A stretch of 64,000 bases of DNA from NCBI GenBank assembly GCA_963573315.1, contig OY752143.1, positions 1,178,001 to 1,242,000 of the forward strand, read 5' to 3'. A program made the translations under genes and the position numbers. This stretch comes from Entomortierella parvispora. Lineage: Eukaryota > Mortierellomycota > Mortierellomycetes > Mortierellales > Mortierellaceae. Positions 36,858-49,924 of the stretch are shown here, in pieces. Each line of letters starts with the position of its first letter. Within the stretch, counting starts at the first letter, position 1. A model generated the notes under the pieces. That model saw nothing but the letters and a program-made list of their open reading frames with translations. It made no database searches and was not told the origin of the DNA.

Positions 36858-37768
36858 TTATTCATCGCCATAGGCGTTGATCCTATCCAAGGTTTTCTGT
36901 TCCTGCTTTGCTATCTCTTGCCAGGCTTTTAATTCTACATCTCCTCCATATTTCTCCCGAGCCGTCTTGACTAGCATGTCTCGAGGATACCGCACCCCGC
37001 TTGAATCCTTCGTTTTAAAGAAAGGCGAATAGTTGGATTTAATAAGTGCACATTCAAGGTTTGTCAGGCCGAAAGATCCCATCACATCATTCCGATCCAA
37101 GTATGCATCTTTTCCATGGAACACTGGAAGAGGTTCTGGATTGTTGCGGTAGTGGACAAAGAAAACACATTGAGATAGCCCAGGTCGTGTTATTAGGTCC
37201 TCCAACAAAGGAAGGACACTTGCTTTCGGTGTCCTCTTGACTCTCAACATTATTAAGAGCGACAATGTTGCGGCGAAGAACAAGTGAGTTGGGGACAAGA
37301 ACGGGCAGTGGCCGTGCTACAATTCCCTCATTAACCGCAGGAGGTGGGAAATATTTCCAGCAGTTTTCGCAGATCCGTCCACTGAGCGCGCACATATCGC
37401 ATATAGCTCCTCGACTCTGGCATTGCCACCAGTGTGTCTAGCTGATAACCGGGTCCGAAGATACGTCGGAACAGGCGCGACCAGTAGCTCGAGGCAGAAA
37501 CAATTCCGTGCACGGTTCGACTGGTTCTGGACAGTTTCGCAATCTGAGAAGGAAATAGATGCATGAAGATATGCTCCCAAATCTCAACTAGTAGCCGTCT
37601 GTCCGCCCCACCAAGCTCTTTGGGGGTGGATCCCTGGGAATTGTGTAAAGCACCTAGAGCGTCATTCGTGGCAGCCGAGGTCTCTTGGAGTTGCTGGATG
37701 GCCCTGAGTCCCTGAGTAATAGTTTGTGGAAAGTCTTCTCGCTCTTCTCCATGTTTGGTTGGTGTCAA
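36858..37768 (-). pseudogene. F-box-like protein gene, frame-broken
   Basis: Three consecutive stretches of protein-like sequence lie in three different frames on the minus strand. First, 37768 to about 37400: an F-box-like region (LVEIWEHIFMHLFPSQIAKL, then SRTSRTVHGIVSASSYWSRLF). Second, about 37395-37300: CALSGRICENCWKYFPPP, a Cys-rich stretch like that of some fungal F-box proteins. Third, about 37298-36858: FFVHYRNNPEPLPVFHGKDAY through to a natural stop. The joins need +1 shifts near 37400 and near 37300, and no intron of usable size (at least about 45 bases) fits there. The first stretch also has no in-frame ATG after the nearest upstream stop. This fits a decaying gene; sequencing indels in a real gene are the alternative. 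Confidence 0.55.
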
Positions 37769-37857
37769 AAGAGAAGGTGTGCTGTTACTGTTCTAAGAGA
37801 ACTTTAATCATGGCGGGCGGAGAAACAAGCCACAACAGTGGGCGGCCTGAAAGCCAT

Positions 37858-39019
37858 CTATATTCCTATCTGCATCATCATCAAGGTGGCCAAAGTATCA
37901 TCTACGCCTACCAGGATGTCCTCCTCTTGGCGCTTAGTCGCTAAGAAGATGTACATCCCTTCTTCACATCCAAACACCCGAACATCGTCGTGCTCATCTC
38001 CATTCTCCTCTCCTTCTAGCTCCCTGCCGCAAGATCCTTCCTCGGCTTCTTCGCCGACCCTGGATGTTCGTTTTCGTTCAATCCGGACGACATCGATTTC
38101 AAAATACCGTCCAAACTCTTCCCAAAATGGCGCCTCCCTCCACAGTGATCGTTCTTTGTATCCAAAAATGATCTTCGTCCCTGAAGTACTGCCCTGTTCT
38201 GAATGAGAAGGAGCAGACGTTATCTCACGGAACGTTTGGATGAGTGCAGAATACTGCTCGGGAAAGTGGACCAAATCGCTTGCCACCACATAGTCGATTG
38301 GACCCTCAGCCAGGATCCTGTTGGAGTCATTCACGTTTCCCCATGCGAGTGCGTCCACCTCCACGTGGGAGCTGGACGATGAGACCGAGATGGAAGGAAA
38401 TGAGGCTGGAAGAGGCGACGAAGGCTCAGAAGCACTATTTAGAAAAGGGGTTTGGTGGCTTTTGTTGGACGGCCGTATATTGTCGCTCACATTCTTTTGC
38501 ATCAACGGAACGACTTCCTCGAGATCTGTCAGAATCACGGTGCATAGATCCGAAAGCCTCTTTGCAAGAGCAATGCCGACAAAGCCGGTGCCAGCCCCAA
38601 TTTCTAAAATTCGAACATGGCGAGGTGTACTGAGAGGTATACTGGCCGTGTATGTTGATGATATTTGTTGTTGCGGCGCCAAAAAGTATTCTGTGGGGAT
38701 TGGACAAGGTGGGTTGAAGGTGTAGTGAGCGGTGGGACGACGCAAAAAGATATCCAAGACATAGGAGCTATATACAGAGTGGAACATGCACATTAGTAAA
38801 AGGCTAGCAGTTTGTTTGGGCTAGAGAGGATATCAAGCGCTGCCGCGGGGTTCAGTACCTGTCCCAGATGCGACCTGCGATTCCAAAAGTCGAGATGTCC
38901 TGCATTGTTGAAATTTGGGGACCTCCATCTTCATTCTCGGTGTCCTTGGATGCGGCCAGCATTGTTTCTGGCGGACCGACAGAGTCGTAGATGTCGAGGT
39001 GTTCGGGATGGTTGCTCAT
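37858..39019 (-). CDS. METTL21-type (class I, family 16) protein lysine methyltransferase-like
   Basis: S-adenosylmethionine-dependent methyltransferase of the family that modifies lysines on elongation factors and chaperones. Exons on the minus strand: 39019-38859 and 38767-37858; 356 residues. After a short acidic N-terminus, the family's GRIWDSSYVL segment is restored exactly by joining the two exons. Motif I is ILEIGAGTGFVGIALAK, the next strand carries VILTDLEEVVPLMQKN (acidic residue that should bind the SAM ribose), the motif around ALAWGN follows, and DYVVASDLVHFPEQYSALI is the post-motif corresponding to the family's D-x-x-Y-type site. Two Ser/Pro and Glu/Arg-rich low-complexity inserts (about 160-185 and 280-310) lengthen it beyond the usual 200-300. 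Target protein not determinable. Divergent from the SAP-domain gene. Confidence 0.85.
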
Positions 39020-39379
39020 GGTGCGATGGCAGCAATGCGCCAGATGGCGTTTTCGTGAGACGGACGGAGGTCAAAAAGGCTAGAGGTGGGTCTCCCCGCA
39101 ACGGCCGGGAACCAACCGCTCGCGTTGATGCGCAATTTTAGTTTTTGGTGGCAAAGGAAACCAAGCCACCAGTTTTTCTTTTTTCGTGATGTCTCTCCCT
39201 GTCTCGCGCGATCACGATCTGGGCGGACGTGTGACACCTCTTTTTTTTTTTTTTTTTTTCCCTCTTCTACCTTTGCCTCGTACCGATCATCCACTACACA
39301 TTATCCACAACACAGGATCTTTGGAAATATAGTCTCTTTTTCGTCTTCCTCTCAAAAAACTACAACTGATAGCAGTAGC
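39020..39379. promoter_or_regulatory. Divergent promoter region methyltransferase / SAP gene
   Basis: 360 bases separate two start codons pointing away from each other. A run of about 20 T lies at 39240-39259, followed by a CT-rich leader before the + strand gene. No other motif is clear. Confidence 0.45.
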
Positions 39380-41042
39380 ATGTCTACCTTTCTCTCCAAA
39401 CGACGCAAGCACGAGCTGAAAGGTGAGACGCAACACACTCTTCTATCCCAAATATGCTTTGCCCACTACAAAGCGGCGAAAAGTTTAACGTTTAACTTTT
39501 CTACTCAACAACAGATATAGCAACCAGCCTCGGCCTCGCCGCGGATGGTGTGCGTGAAGATCTTGTTGATAGGATCAAGTAAGGTGTCTGCACCAGAAGT
39601 ACAAGTTGTGATCACCTCATTGTTACACAATTCTCACTCTCGCATCTACTTCTGCAATGTAGACACTATGTCTCCAAGCACGGTAGTGACATTCCCTCGC
39701 TCCAGGATCTCGTGCGAGAGATATCTCAATCCAAAGAGGCGAGTCGCTTGGCAAGCTTGTCCTCTGCGAATGAAGACGATGACACCTCCGATGGCACTGC
39801 CACCTCTGCCAGAGTCACTCGGTCATCTCCCAGAAAAACTCAAGCTTCAGCTGGGATTCATTCTCGCCTCAGCCAACACGAAACTTCCAACGCCCGGTAA
39901 GTCTTGTACAACGACGAGGCACTACAGGCTGCTCGCTACTCGATGATTGACAGGTCTCGTACATTGTAGATCTGGCTCAGATTCTGACAGCGCTGAGGAT
40001 CCTTTGTCAGAGCATCGTGTGCGCGACTTTATGGAGCATGTCCAAGACGAACTGCATGAAGCAAAAGAACTAGCACATTCGTTGGAACAAACCCTTCAAG
40101 ACAAGTACAAGTCCGGTAAACAGGCTATTCGCCGGGCTTCTAACGATTTTTCCTCCACTGTCAGTCATGCGTTGGAGGATGTCGTAGAGGCAGTTACAAC
40201 CTCTACGCACCGTCGTGGCTCTCACGACGGTGACAGGAGCCGTCACTTTAGGCACGGACATGCAGATGAACGTGAGAAAAGTTGGATCGGTCAGATTAGC
40301 GATGAATTGAAGCATCGCCTTGGCAACTGTGCTGGAGCATGCATTTCCGAATACTGGAGGAGACTCCATGATATTGGCTCGACAAGTGTTGGGTTTGTTT
40401 GGCTCACACTTGTACTCGAGCTCTTGGTGTTCTTGACGGCCGCCTTTTCAAGCCGCAACCACAACGTAATGTATTTCAATCTAATCTGTGGCTGCATCGA
40501 TATCAAAATCACTTCACTAACCTACATGGTGTGATACAATTGTCCATGTCCTTCAAAACGATTAGGATAGGGAGGGATGGCTCTCCTGTTTGAGTTTCTT
40601 CACTAATTGGGCTGACTTTTTGAAGCCCTTTTTTTCATACTATAGCACACTTTTCGTGCTACCCACTCTCTTGAGTCAGCTTTTTAATGTAGATAGATCG
40701 TCGGCATCGAGATCGGGCAAGAGCTCTTCTGCAACAGGCCTGCTGTCCCGCAAAACCACTTCTGGCCTCTCTTACTTTGTTTTCAAGTTTGCTCTGACGT
40801 ATTTCTTGAGCCAGACGTCAGTTGCAACCTACCACGGGAGTGCCGGTCTTTTGGGATTGGCCAAGGAAGCAGCTGAGACCGTTGCGAGCCATTCTGGTTT
40901 TGGAAACCACCACCCTTCGTTGATGGAAGGATGCAAATTCTTGGGTGAGGTATTCCGTTACGTTCCTCCCAGCCTTGGCCTGGCGGTCTCTGGTGCGGGA
41001 ACCATCCTCGCCCTTGCAGAAACCATCGTATCTCGGCGCTAG
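39380..41042 (+). CDS. SAP-domain protein with multiple membrane segments
   Basis: Exons: 39380-39422, 39515-39578, 39663-39896, 39970-40465, 40566-41042; 437 residues, all GT-AG with matching phase. A SAP-type helix-turn-helix opens the protein (about 9-42: KRRKHELKDIATSLGL, REDLVDRIKHYV), a fold that usually binds A/T-rich scaffold DNA. A Ser/Arg-rich linker with RSSPRK follows, then a charged helical region (about 125-175) likely to form a coiled coil. Membrane helices are plausible at about 254-275 (FVWLTLVLELLVFLTAAF), 304-320, 346-364 and 412-432. A DNA-binding-type domain on a membrane protein suggests the inner nuclear membrane, in the manner of Src1/Man1/Ish1-like proteins, but sequence identity to those is not claimed. 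Similar SAP-plus-membrane proteins of unknown function exist in fungi. Gene structure is firm; role is inference. Confidence 0.75.
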
Positions 41043-44000
41043 GAGAGAAGATGATAGAGCATAGTGCTTGTTGAAATATATTTACTATCTACTACCATCC
41101 ATTTTTCTGACTCATCTCAATACCACCCATCCTTCCTTACCTCCAAACCCGACTCTACACAATCATCCTGCAGTCATTTATCCAGTCAGGCAGCAAAGAA
41201 CCTCAGTCATTGGATATCAACGAGGATGACAGTATATTCTCTCAGTCGGAAGCAGAGATACGCTTGCCTTCGAAAGCTGGCTTATCATCTTCAAAAGGAG
41301 TTGCATCTTCATGTTCTTGTCTAAACTTTGATAGGAGCTTTGTTGATCTTGTCAACGTGCGTCTTCCCGAAGGCCATCCAGTGACCCAGGAACCCCAACA
41401 ACATGTGAACGTATTTCCACGGAACGAAGACATCGTATTGCAAAGGAATTAAACGATCCACAAAACACTGAATGTTCTTTGGTAGACATATGGCCTTACT
41501 CTTGCTGAGCTGACCTATAGTCTCTACCTCAATACCGACACTACGGACTGAAAAAGAAGCTACAGTTCAAAGTAGACATCGGCACCGGTGAAAAGATACT
41601 TCCTCCATGTCGGCTCCTGATGAGGAAGATCTCCCAATTTTCACGCGACACAATCGCCATCATCTCCTCCCATTCAAAGAATTGTGATGGAGACATGCGA
41701 CTAGTTGGAGATGTCCAACAGCTTGTATTCCTGACAGGTATTCCTACCCCTTGCATGCTCAAATATGGAACCCGACTACAGCCCGCAGTCAAATCCATTT
41801 TGTGAGGGCTGCAGGCAGTCTACAAGGCTGGTTGAAATCAACTTGGATGATGCGAATGATCTTCCCGAAGAAATCACAAGGACGACAAGGTCAGGGATGC
41901 AAAAAACGAAATATCTCAAAGTTCACTTCGAAAAGCGACTACTCCATAACAAATTGCACATCGGCAGCAAGCCAGAAGAGATTAGGAACTTCGAGTTCTC
42001 AAGAAGAGCGCACAATAGGAACCGACACAAGGAGCTCGCTTTTTTTTATTTATACTGTCACTGACTGCAGTGTGTATTTCAAACTTGTGCATCCCACTTT
42101 TTTGAGCAGTCCAGACCACACATGACCGCATCTACCAACATCGACGCGAATGACGCCAGAGTGAAAAAAGAGATCAGCGCTTACAACGGGCATATGTTAC
42201 AATAGTACGCCAAGGTTTCTTAAGTTTGACTTTGTTGGCATCGGCTGTGTCACAGATTGGCGGGGATGACGACGTTGCTGACTGAATCGCAGATAATGCA
42301 CTGCGAGGAGCAATCGAGGATGAGCGATGACCGGTTTGGGCTTTCTTCTGAATGTGATCAATCCACACATTACTTTCATCGGTTTGACGGCTATTGATAC
42401 CTCCACTGTCCTTGGTTACGGCAGGTTCACTGGGGTTCAATGGGCGTAGGCTGTCTTTTAGTCGATTCGCTGAACTCAAGCCAGCGTTGATGGCCAAATG
42501 GTCAGATTCCACCTGGAATACCGAATCAAGTTGTTTTTTGCCATATTCAAATGATAATACTGCCATGGAGTACGGGTGGATGGTCTCTGTAAAACGCCTC
42601 CAGTTCGATATAACCCTCGAAATCGCCCCAACAGTGTAGACTTCTGGTAGTCAATGGATGGGTCCATTTTCAAGCAGTTATCCGCGTTCTCATAGCCCGC
42701 CGTTATCTGAAATCTATCTGGTTTCTCAAAGTCCTTCAAAGAATTAGGAGCATCGGCTTCAACTATAGGCCGGAGACCTTCTGGAGAATTAGGGAGACGA
42801 AGGTCCAGATCATACAGAAAAGTAGCGGAAAAAAAACTATCAGCAAACAATCAGTCAAGTTCCAGAACATTAACCGGTCTGCCCAGTGACATGCAAGATC
42901 TGTGATGGGCATCTCCTTTGGTCCGGTGACACTTTGAGAGTATTGAGATTGCACCGCTACTGAGCCCCGAATTACTTTCTCCCGAGCTGCTTTCTCCTCG
43001 AATAAAAACAACCACCGCCTCTGCCAATAATCTGCATCAGAGTGGCAGTGACACTTCAAGGGTGTGGAGGTCAGAGCACCCTGCAAGGATCCTCGTCGCA
43101 TCCCTACTAGGCCTCCAACTCTGACAAGTACTGTACTGCATTTCAGAGAAGCAAGAGCTCTAGCGACGTGTCTACGCGACTTCCACTCTTTTGAACGAAA
43201 GATGATTACCTTATTGTATGGAACTGTGGACGAATGGACAGTCTATATTACTACAAAAAGGAAAAGGTGTATGGTGCAAAGAAACAAGAAGAGGGTGATG
43301 CAGATAGAAGAGAGAGTGATGCTGATACAGAGGTGATGTGCGAGGTTCCGACGCGCATGTCGCGCACCTGATTTAGTGCAAGCCACCCACCGCGTCATTT
43401 CTCGCTTTTCAGTCCTTTTCTTCTTCCTTCATCCCTCACATTTATTTTTCCCTCATCACTTCCACCTTTCATGGCCCTCCATGCTTACAGAAATCATGAC
43501 TCACATCTGACTCTGTTCTGCGTCGCTAATGTCTTTTCGATGCTGTTCTTTCGTCGAAATTGGGTCAAGCAAGAGCTAGACATACTCATCATCAGGTCTA
43601 TCTGTGCTCCTGTCTCTGACAACGGGACCCTGCGGACGACAATGAGGTGCCTGCCTCATCGACAATATACCCAAGGATGACAGAAAAACTCAAAGCAACC
43701 TGTGAGCTCCACAGGGCGTCTGGCGATGAGACAGCCTAGAGTATGACCCTCGTCATCGTCCAGCGATCACCCCAGGTTGGAGCACTGACACCCTGAAAGG
43801 AGCGCAGAGCTTAGATTTCGTCCAGAAGGACAGCTCCACCTTCTTTGACGTATGTATTTCAGCCTGTTTCCACGTCAGAGGAACAGAAACAGTTGGAAAC
43901 TCCTGTATCCGCTTGAAGCTATACAATCCCTTCGAGGTCCTATCAAACAATGGACCACAGTCAAAAGAAGAAGACCAATTGATTGACCGTATTGGCTTGC

Positions 44001-44222
44001 CATAGCCAACATCAAATGACCGTACAACAAATCCGACATTAGATAGACTTGTAAAGTTGGAAGCTCCCACAGATCTCGCTGATAACTCTCTCCGCCGATC
44101 AGTACCTGATAGGCTATAGATAAAGCAGAAGGAGTACGCCAACATTCTCGCGCTACACGATCGAGATGCACCGAGGAGCGGAACACACTGAATGCAAGTC
44201 AGGCATTTCTGTCATCAACTCC

Positions 44223-44253
<31 letters not shown>

Positions 44254-45056
44254 GGCAACGGACGGACTCTTTGTTTACTCCAGCTTTACGTTGTACAGCC
44301 AGTAAACATATCAAAGTCCTGAATTCGTCGTAGACGCAGGTGCCCCGAGGACGATCATGCATCCTGAAGCACCTAAACACTCTCCCAAGTTCTGCCCCAT
44401 TGTGTTACGGTTGATGTTGCTTGGCGATGCAGGCTCCGGCGTCGGCTCGGCTCCCGTCTGATGGGTCGTCTCAAGATGGGCGGCAGCAAGATCCTCGAGA
44501 GACACATGCGATACGTTCCAGTTCGCGAGATCCTCGGGAACAAGAGTTTTCTCTCTAACCCGTATCGTACATACGAGCAAGACGCGAAAAGGACGGCATT
44601 ATGACATTGGCGCGTGTCCGTGGAACGGTCCGTTGCCTTGGCCCGATCTGTATATCTTTAAAAAATTAGTTCGCCTGACCTCCTCCGATCGCAAGATCTT
44701 GCCCCATTCGACCCATGCATGGTCACTTCTCAAACATCAGATTCAAAAAGACTGGAGCCGCAAACTTTTCCAAAATAATGGAATCAAGTATTCGCTCGAC
44801 TTAATGCGAGTGTTTTGAGGTTAAATCTGCTACTGCCTTTATCAAATTCCAACTTAGTGTTGCGTTAGTCATTTACTTGCAAGGCACAATAAAACTTCAA
44901 AGGATGCGAGTTCGTTGTTAACAGAATGAAAATGTTTATTGATGGATCCTTCAGCATCGCTCTCTTTTCTTGTCGCCCTCATCATCAACTCATCCGCTTC
45001 CTTCAACTCTTTCAACGTTAGTGCTTTGATCCAAGGCTGTTAGCTATCACATCGTT
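41043..45056. other. 4-kb block without a recognisable gene
   Basis: The largest stretch here without a supported gene. Several short frames look moderately protein-like but have no recognisable domain and do not join into a model: + strand 41210-41452, 41620-41805 and 41765-42064; minus strand 42174-42566, 42476-42850, 42763-43101, 43753-44145 and 44311-44580. A run of about 23 T is at 44230-44252. No terminal repeats, transposase or reverse-transcriptase motif was seen. It may hold degenerate genes, an unrecognised multi-exon gene, or plain intergenic DNA. Confidence 0.35.
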
Positions 45057-45815
45057 ATGAGACATCACACCAAGCCCTGGTTTACCCTCCTAGTTTTCAA
45101 TTGCATCCTGGTTTTGGCTGATCCAACAGAGCGACCTTTACCGTTGCAGGCTGTAGATAATTTGAATGAACCGACAGGACAAAAAGGGCCCTTTCATGGT
45201 CCATTGATGATCAGTCCCCCTCCCCTATCCCACCACTCCAATGATAAAAACCGTCTTGAAAATGGACGTCAATTTTCAAACGAACATCACTGCCGGGACG
45301 GAACCGAGCGCTCGGGACAAGGGCAAGATATATCAAGTCGGCTATTCTCACGCGTACTATCGTCACCGACCCCGTCGTGGCCATTCGCTACATCTACATC
45401 CACAACTTCTACGTTCCAGTCTGCAGATGCAGACTCTCTACACAGTTGTCCAAGTGCTTTTTGGAACATCTACGCTCCACCTCCTACAAAATCCTCTCCC
45501 CAACTTCAAAAGACTTTACCTTTGCAATCACTTTTACCGCCTCTGCTCTTATCGCTATCGCCGAAAGGGACTCAGGAACGACCAACCCTGTACGCACGAG
45601 GCGACGACGGACCTTGTGCCCCCAACGAATGTAGGGACAATATGGAAAGCTGTCATCAACAAGCAATTCATGCCTGCCAGGTTGCTGGTCGCCGTCGAGA
45701 GTACTGCAGGGAGAGGTTCTCGAGACGGTGTCGAAACGAGTACATACAATGCGATCTTCGCTGTTCCCCTCCGTTTCAGGATCCTGACGACGACAAGGTG
45801 ACTCCCTGGCCGTAG
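45057..45815 (+). CDS. Secreted protein with C-terminal eight-cysteine domain
   Basis: Single-exon frame of 252 residues. The first 21 residues form a good signal peptide (basic start, hydrophobic FTLLVFNCILVL, Ala before the likely cleavage), so the product should enter the secretory pathway. The middle is low-complexity (Ser, Pro, Thr, His). The last 66 residues hold eight cysteines at 187, 192, 199, 207, 217, 225, 232 and 236 (spacing C4C6C7C9C7C6C3C), rich in Arg, Glu and Gln, which looks like a small disulfide-stabilised helical domain. An RGD tripeptide (ARGDDG) lies just before it. I recognise no family. AATAAA at 45836 follows. The signal peptide and even cysteine number argue for a real gene; the middle part is weakly supported and an intron there is possible. 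Confidence 0.62.
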   Translation: MRHHTKPWFTLLVFNCILVLADPTERPLPLQAVDNLNEPTGQKGPFHGPLMISPPPLSHHSNDKNRLENGRQFSNEHHCRDGTERSGQGQDISSRLFSRVLSSPTPSWPFATSTSTTSTFQSADADSLHSCPSAFWNIYAPPPTKSSPQLQKTLPLQSLLPPLLLSLSPKGTQERPTLYARGDDGPCAPNECRDNMESCHQQAIHACQVAGRRREYCRERFSRRCRNEYIQCDLRCSPPFQDPDDDKVTPWP

Positions 45816-46635
45816 AGTGAACTTAAGGGCGGCTGAATAAATATGACGTCTCAGTAACGGATTAAATCGCATTTCCTCATATGGCGATCTGGTGTTCCAA
45901 AGGCGGGCAAAATAGGAAACTGGCCGAAACCCAGAAGGGAGGACGATTCCGGGCTGGAGAGAAGGAACTTGGAGGGGGTGGGGGCAAAACTATCTCGGAC
46001 GCGGGGGCCATGTCCAAGAACAAACTTTTTTTTTTTTCTTCTGCGGCAAAAGATTGTGGAGGGGGGTTTTGTTTTCCTTGAACCTGCGGAGGACTCAGGG
46101 TGGAATTTCATTATCGATGCGAGAGCGATTTCGACGGGATTTCAGTCGCCTTGATTGACTCGCTCAAGATCGCGGGTTGGAGCGGGACACAAACGTATCA
46201 ATTGCCGAGCTTCACTCTTGGCATCCATCTGATCGAGACGAGAAGGTGAAGAAGCGACTGATCTCTAAGCAGCCTCTCGAGCAGGCACGCCATCGATCGA
46301 GCAGGTGGTCAAGATGACAGCAAGTTGTCCAGGCACGGTTAAAAGAAGCAACGGATCGGCGCGCCAGAATCGGGAATGCAGGATTAAAGAGGAAACAGTT
46401 GACAAAGCAGCGAAAAAGCCGGCAGGGCACAGCGCAGTGTCTGGCTAGCAGATAAAAAGGGCTGCTCTATGCTCTGATATGGTGTGCTTTCAATATTATT
46501 TTTTCATTCTCGCCCCGTCCGTGTGTTCGCCTGTTTCGTATTCCGCATCTCCATTGAATAAATCGTTTGCTCCCTTCTTTTTCCTTTCTCTTCTCCCCCA
46601 AAAAAACCCCTCCCTCCTCCACATCCACTCCCACC
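45816..46635. other. Intergenic region before the dihydrolipoyl dehydrogenase gene
   Basis: About 820 bases without a supported gene. The last 120 bases are CT-rich and contain ttctcccccaaaaaaacccc directly upstream of the lipoamide dehydrogenase ATG. Short frames at 45881-46154 are G-rich low complexity. Confidence 0.4.
45836..45841 (+). terminator. Poly(A) signal of the cysteine-rich protein gene
   Basis: AATAAA 20 bases after the stop codon at 45815. Confidence 0.45.
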
Positions 46636-49052
<2,417 letters not shown>

Positions 49053-49924
49053 GTACCCCATAGTCTCTTGTCTTTCCTCTCTCCTCACCTAAAAAACTTC
49101 CCACGACTTCTCATTTTGCACAGTTCACCTTTCACTCGTAGTCGTTCAAACGCATAGATAAATCAACTTTTCCTGTAAAAAACATGAAATTGGTGGCGCT
49201 CATTGCACCATTTAGAATTGGCCAGGGAGCTTACGATGGCTGTAGATCTGTCTCTCTACGATTTTGATACATCCCAGAGAGACAAAGGGAGGATGAGACG
49301 TTGGCTAAAAGACGTTATGAAGGATCACAGTGAATCTGGAATAAGGCGGTCCCTTACACGTATAAAATACTGGTGGCCGCTGTTGCGTAGCTTGATTCTA
49401 TTCTATCTCTCCTTCGCATCTACACCCCCCCTCCCCCATCCTATCTTGTAAGTCGTTTGTCACCGCTCATCTTCATCTCTAGCTTTCTGTTCTTAGCAAT
49501 CGCACTCAGTACGATGATGGTCGTCCTCTGTAATATTGGTGGCGGTGAGACAATTTCAAACATGACCAGCCAACAGGACCCCGGGAGGATTCACAGGATC
49601 AATGGCGCGGTTATGACGAACACGTCGACATTCGTCAAGCAACCGGGCGACAGCCAAGTCGACACAATGACAAAGACGCTGTTGGAAGACAGAGAAGCAG
49701 ATGCATTGTAAACAGGAGGAAACTCCACCAATGGTGCTGTTGCTGTTGCCAGATCACTTCTCCTAACGCATCCTTCATCGCAACTCGAGGTGTATAAATA
49801 TTTGTTCTGGAATCTACTTTTCATTCTCTTTGTTTCCTCTCACGCTCCTCTCCCTCATCAATACACACCGGCTAATATATCGTTTTATCTCCACTATCTC
49901 AGATCACTCCATATACAACAATCC
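49053..49924. other. Intergenic region before the HAM1-like gene
   Basis: About 870 bases with no supported gene; a short frame at 49457-49711 starts hydrophobic but lacks other support. It includes the LPD1 3' UTR and the promoter of the next gene. Confidence 0.4.
49793..49800 (+). promoter_or_regulatory. TATA-like element upstream of HAM1-like gene
   Basis: TATAAATA lies about 130 bases before the start codon at 49925, followed by a CT-rich leader. Position and sequence fit a TATA box; a chance match is possible. Confidence 0.4.

Noticed and set aside
44311..44580. Possible effector-like (Crinkler type) N-terminus on the minus strand
   Set aside because: No ATG, no recognisable motif and no continuation into a downstream domain.
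44633..44818. Possible reverse-transcriptase fragment on the + strand
   Set aside because: Only 61 residues, no catalytic motif and no flanking repeats.
49790..49924. N-terminal extension of the HAM1-like protein from 49790
   Set aside because: No ATG at the extension's start, and it covers a TATA-like element and leader; the ATG at 49925 fits better.
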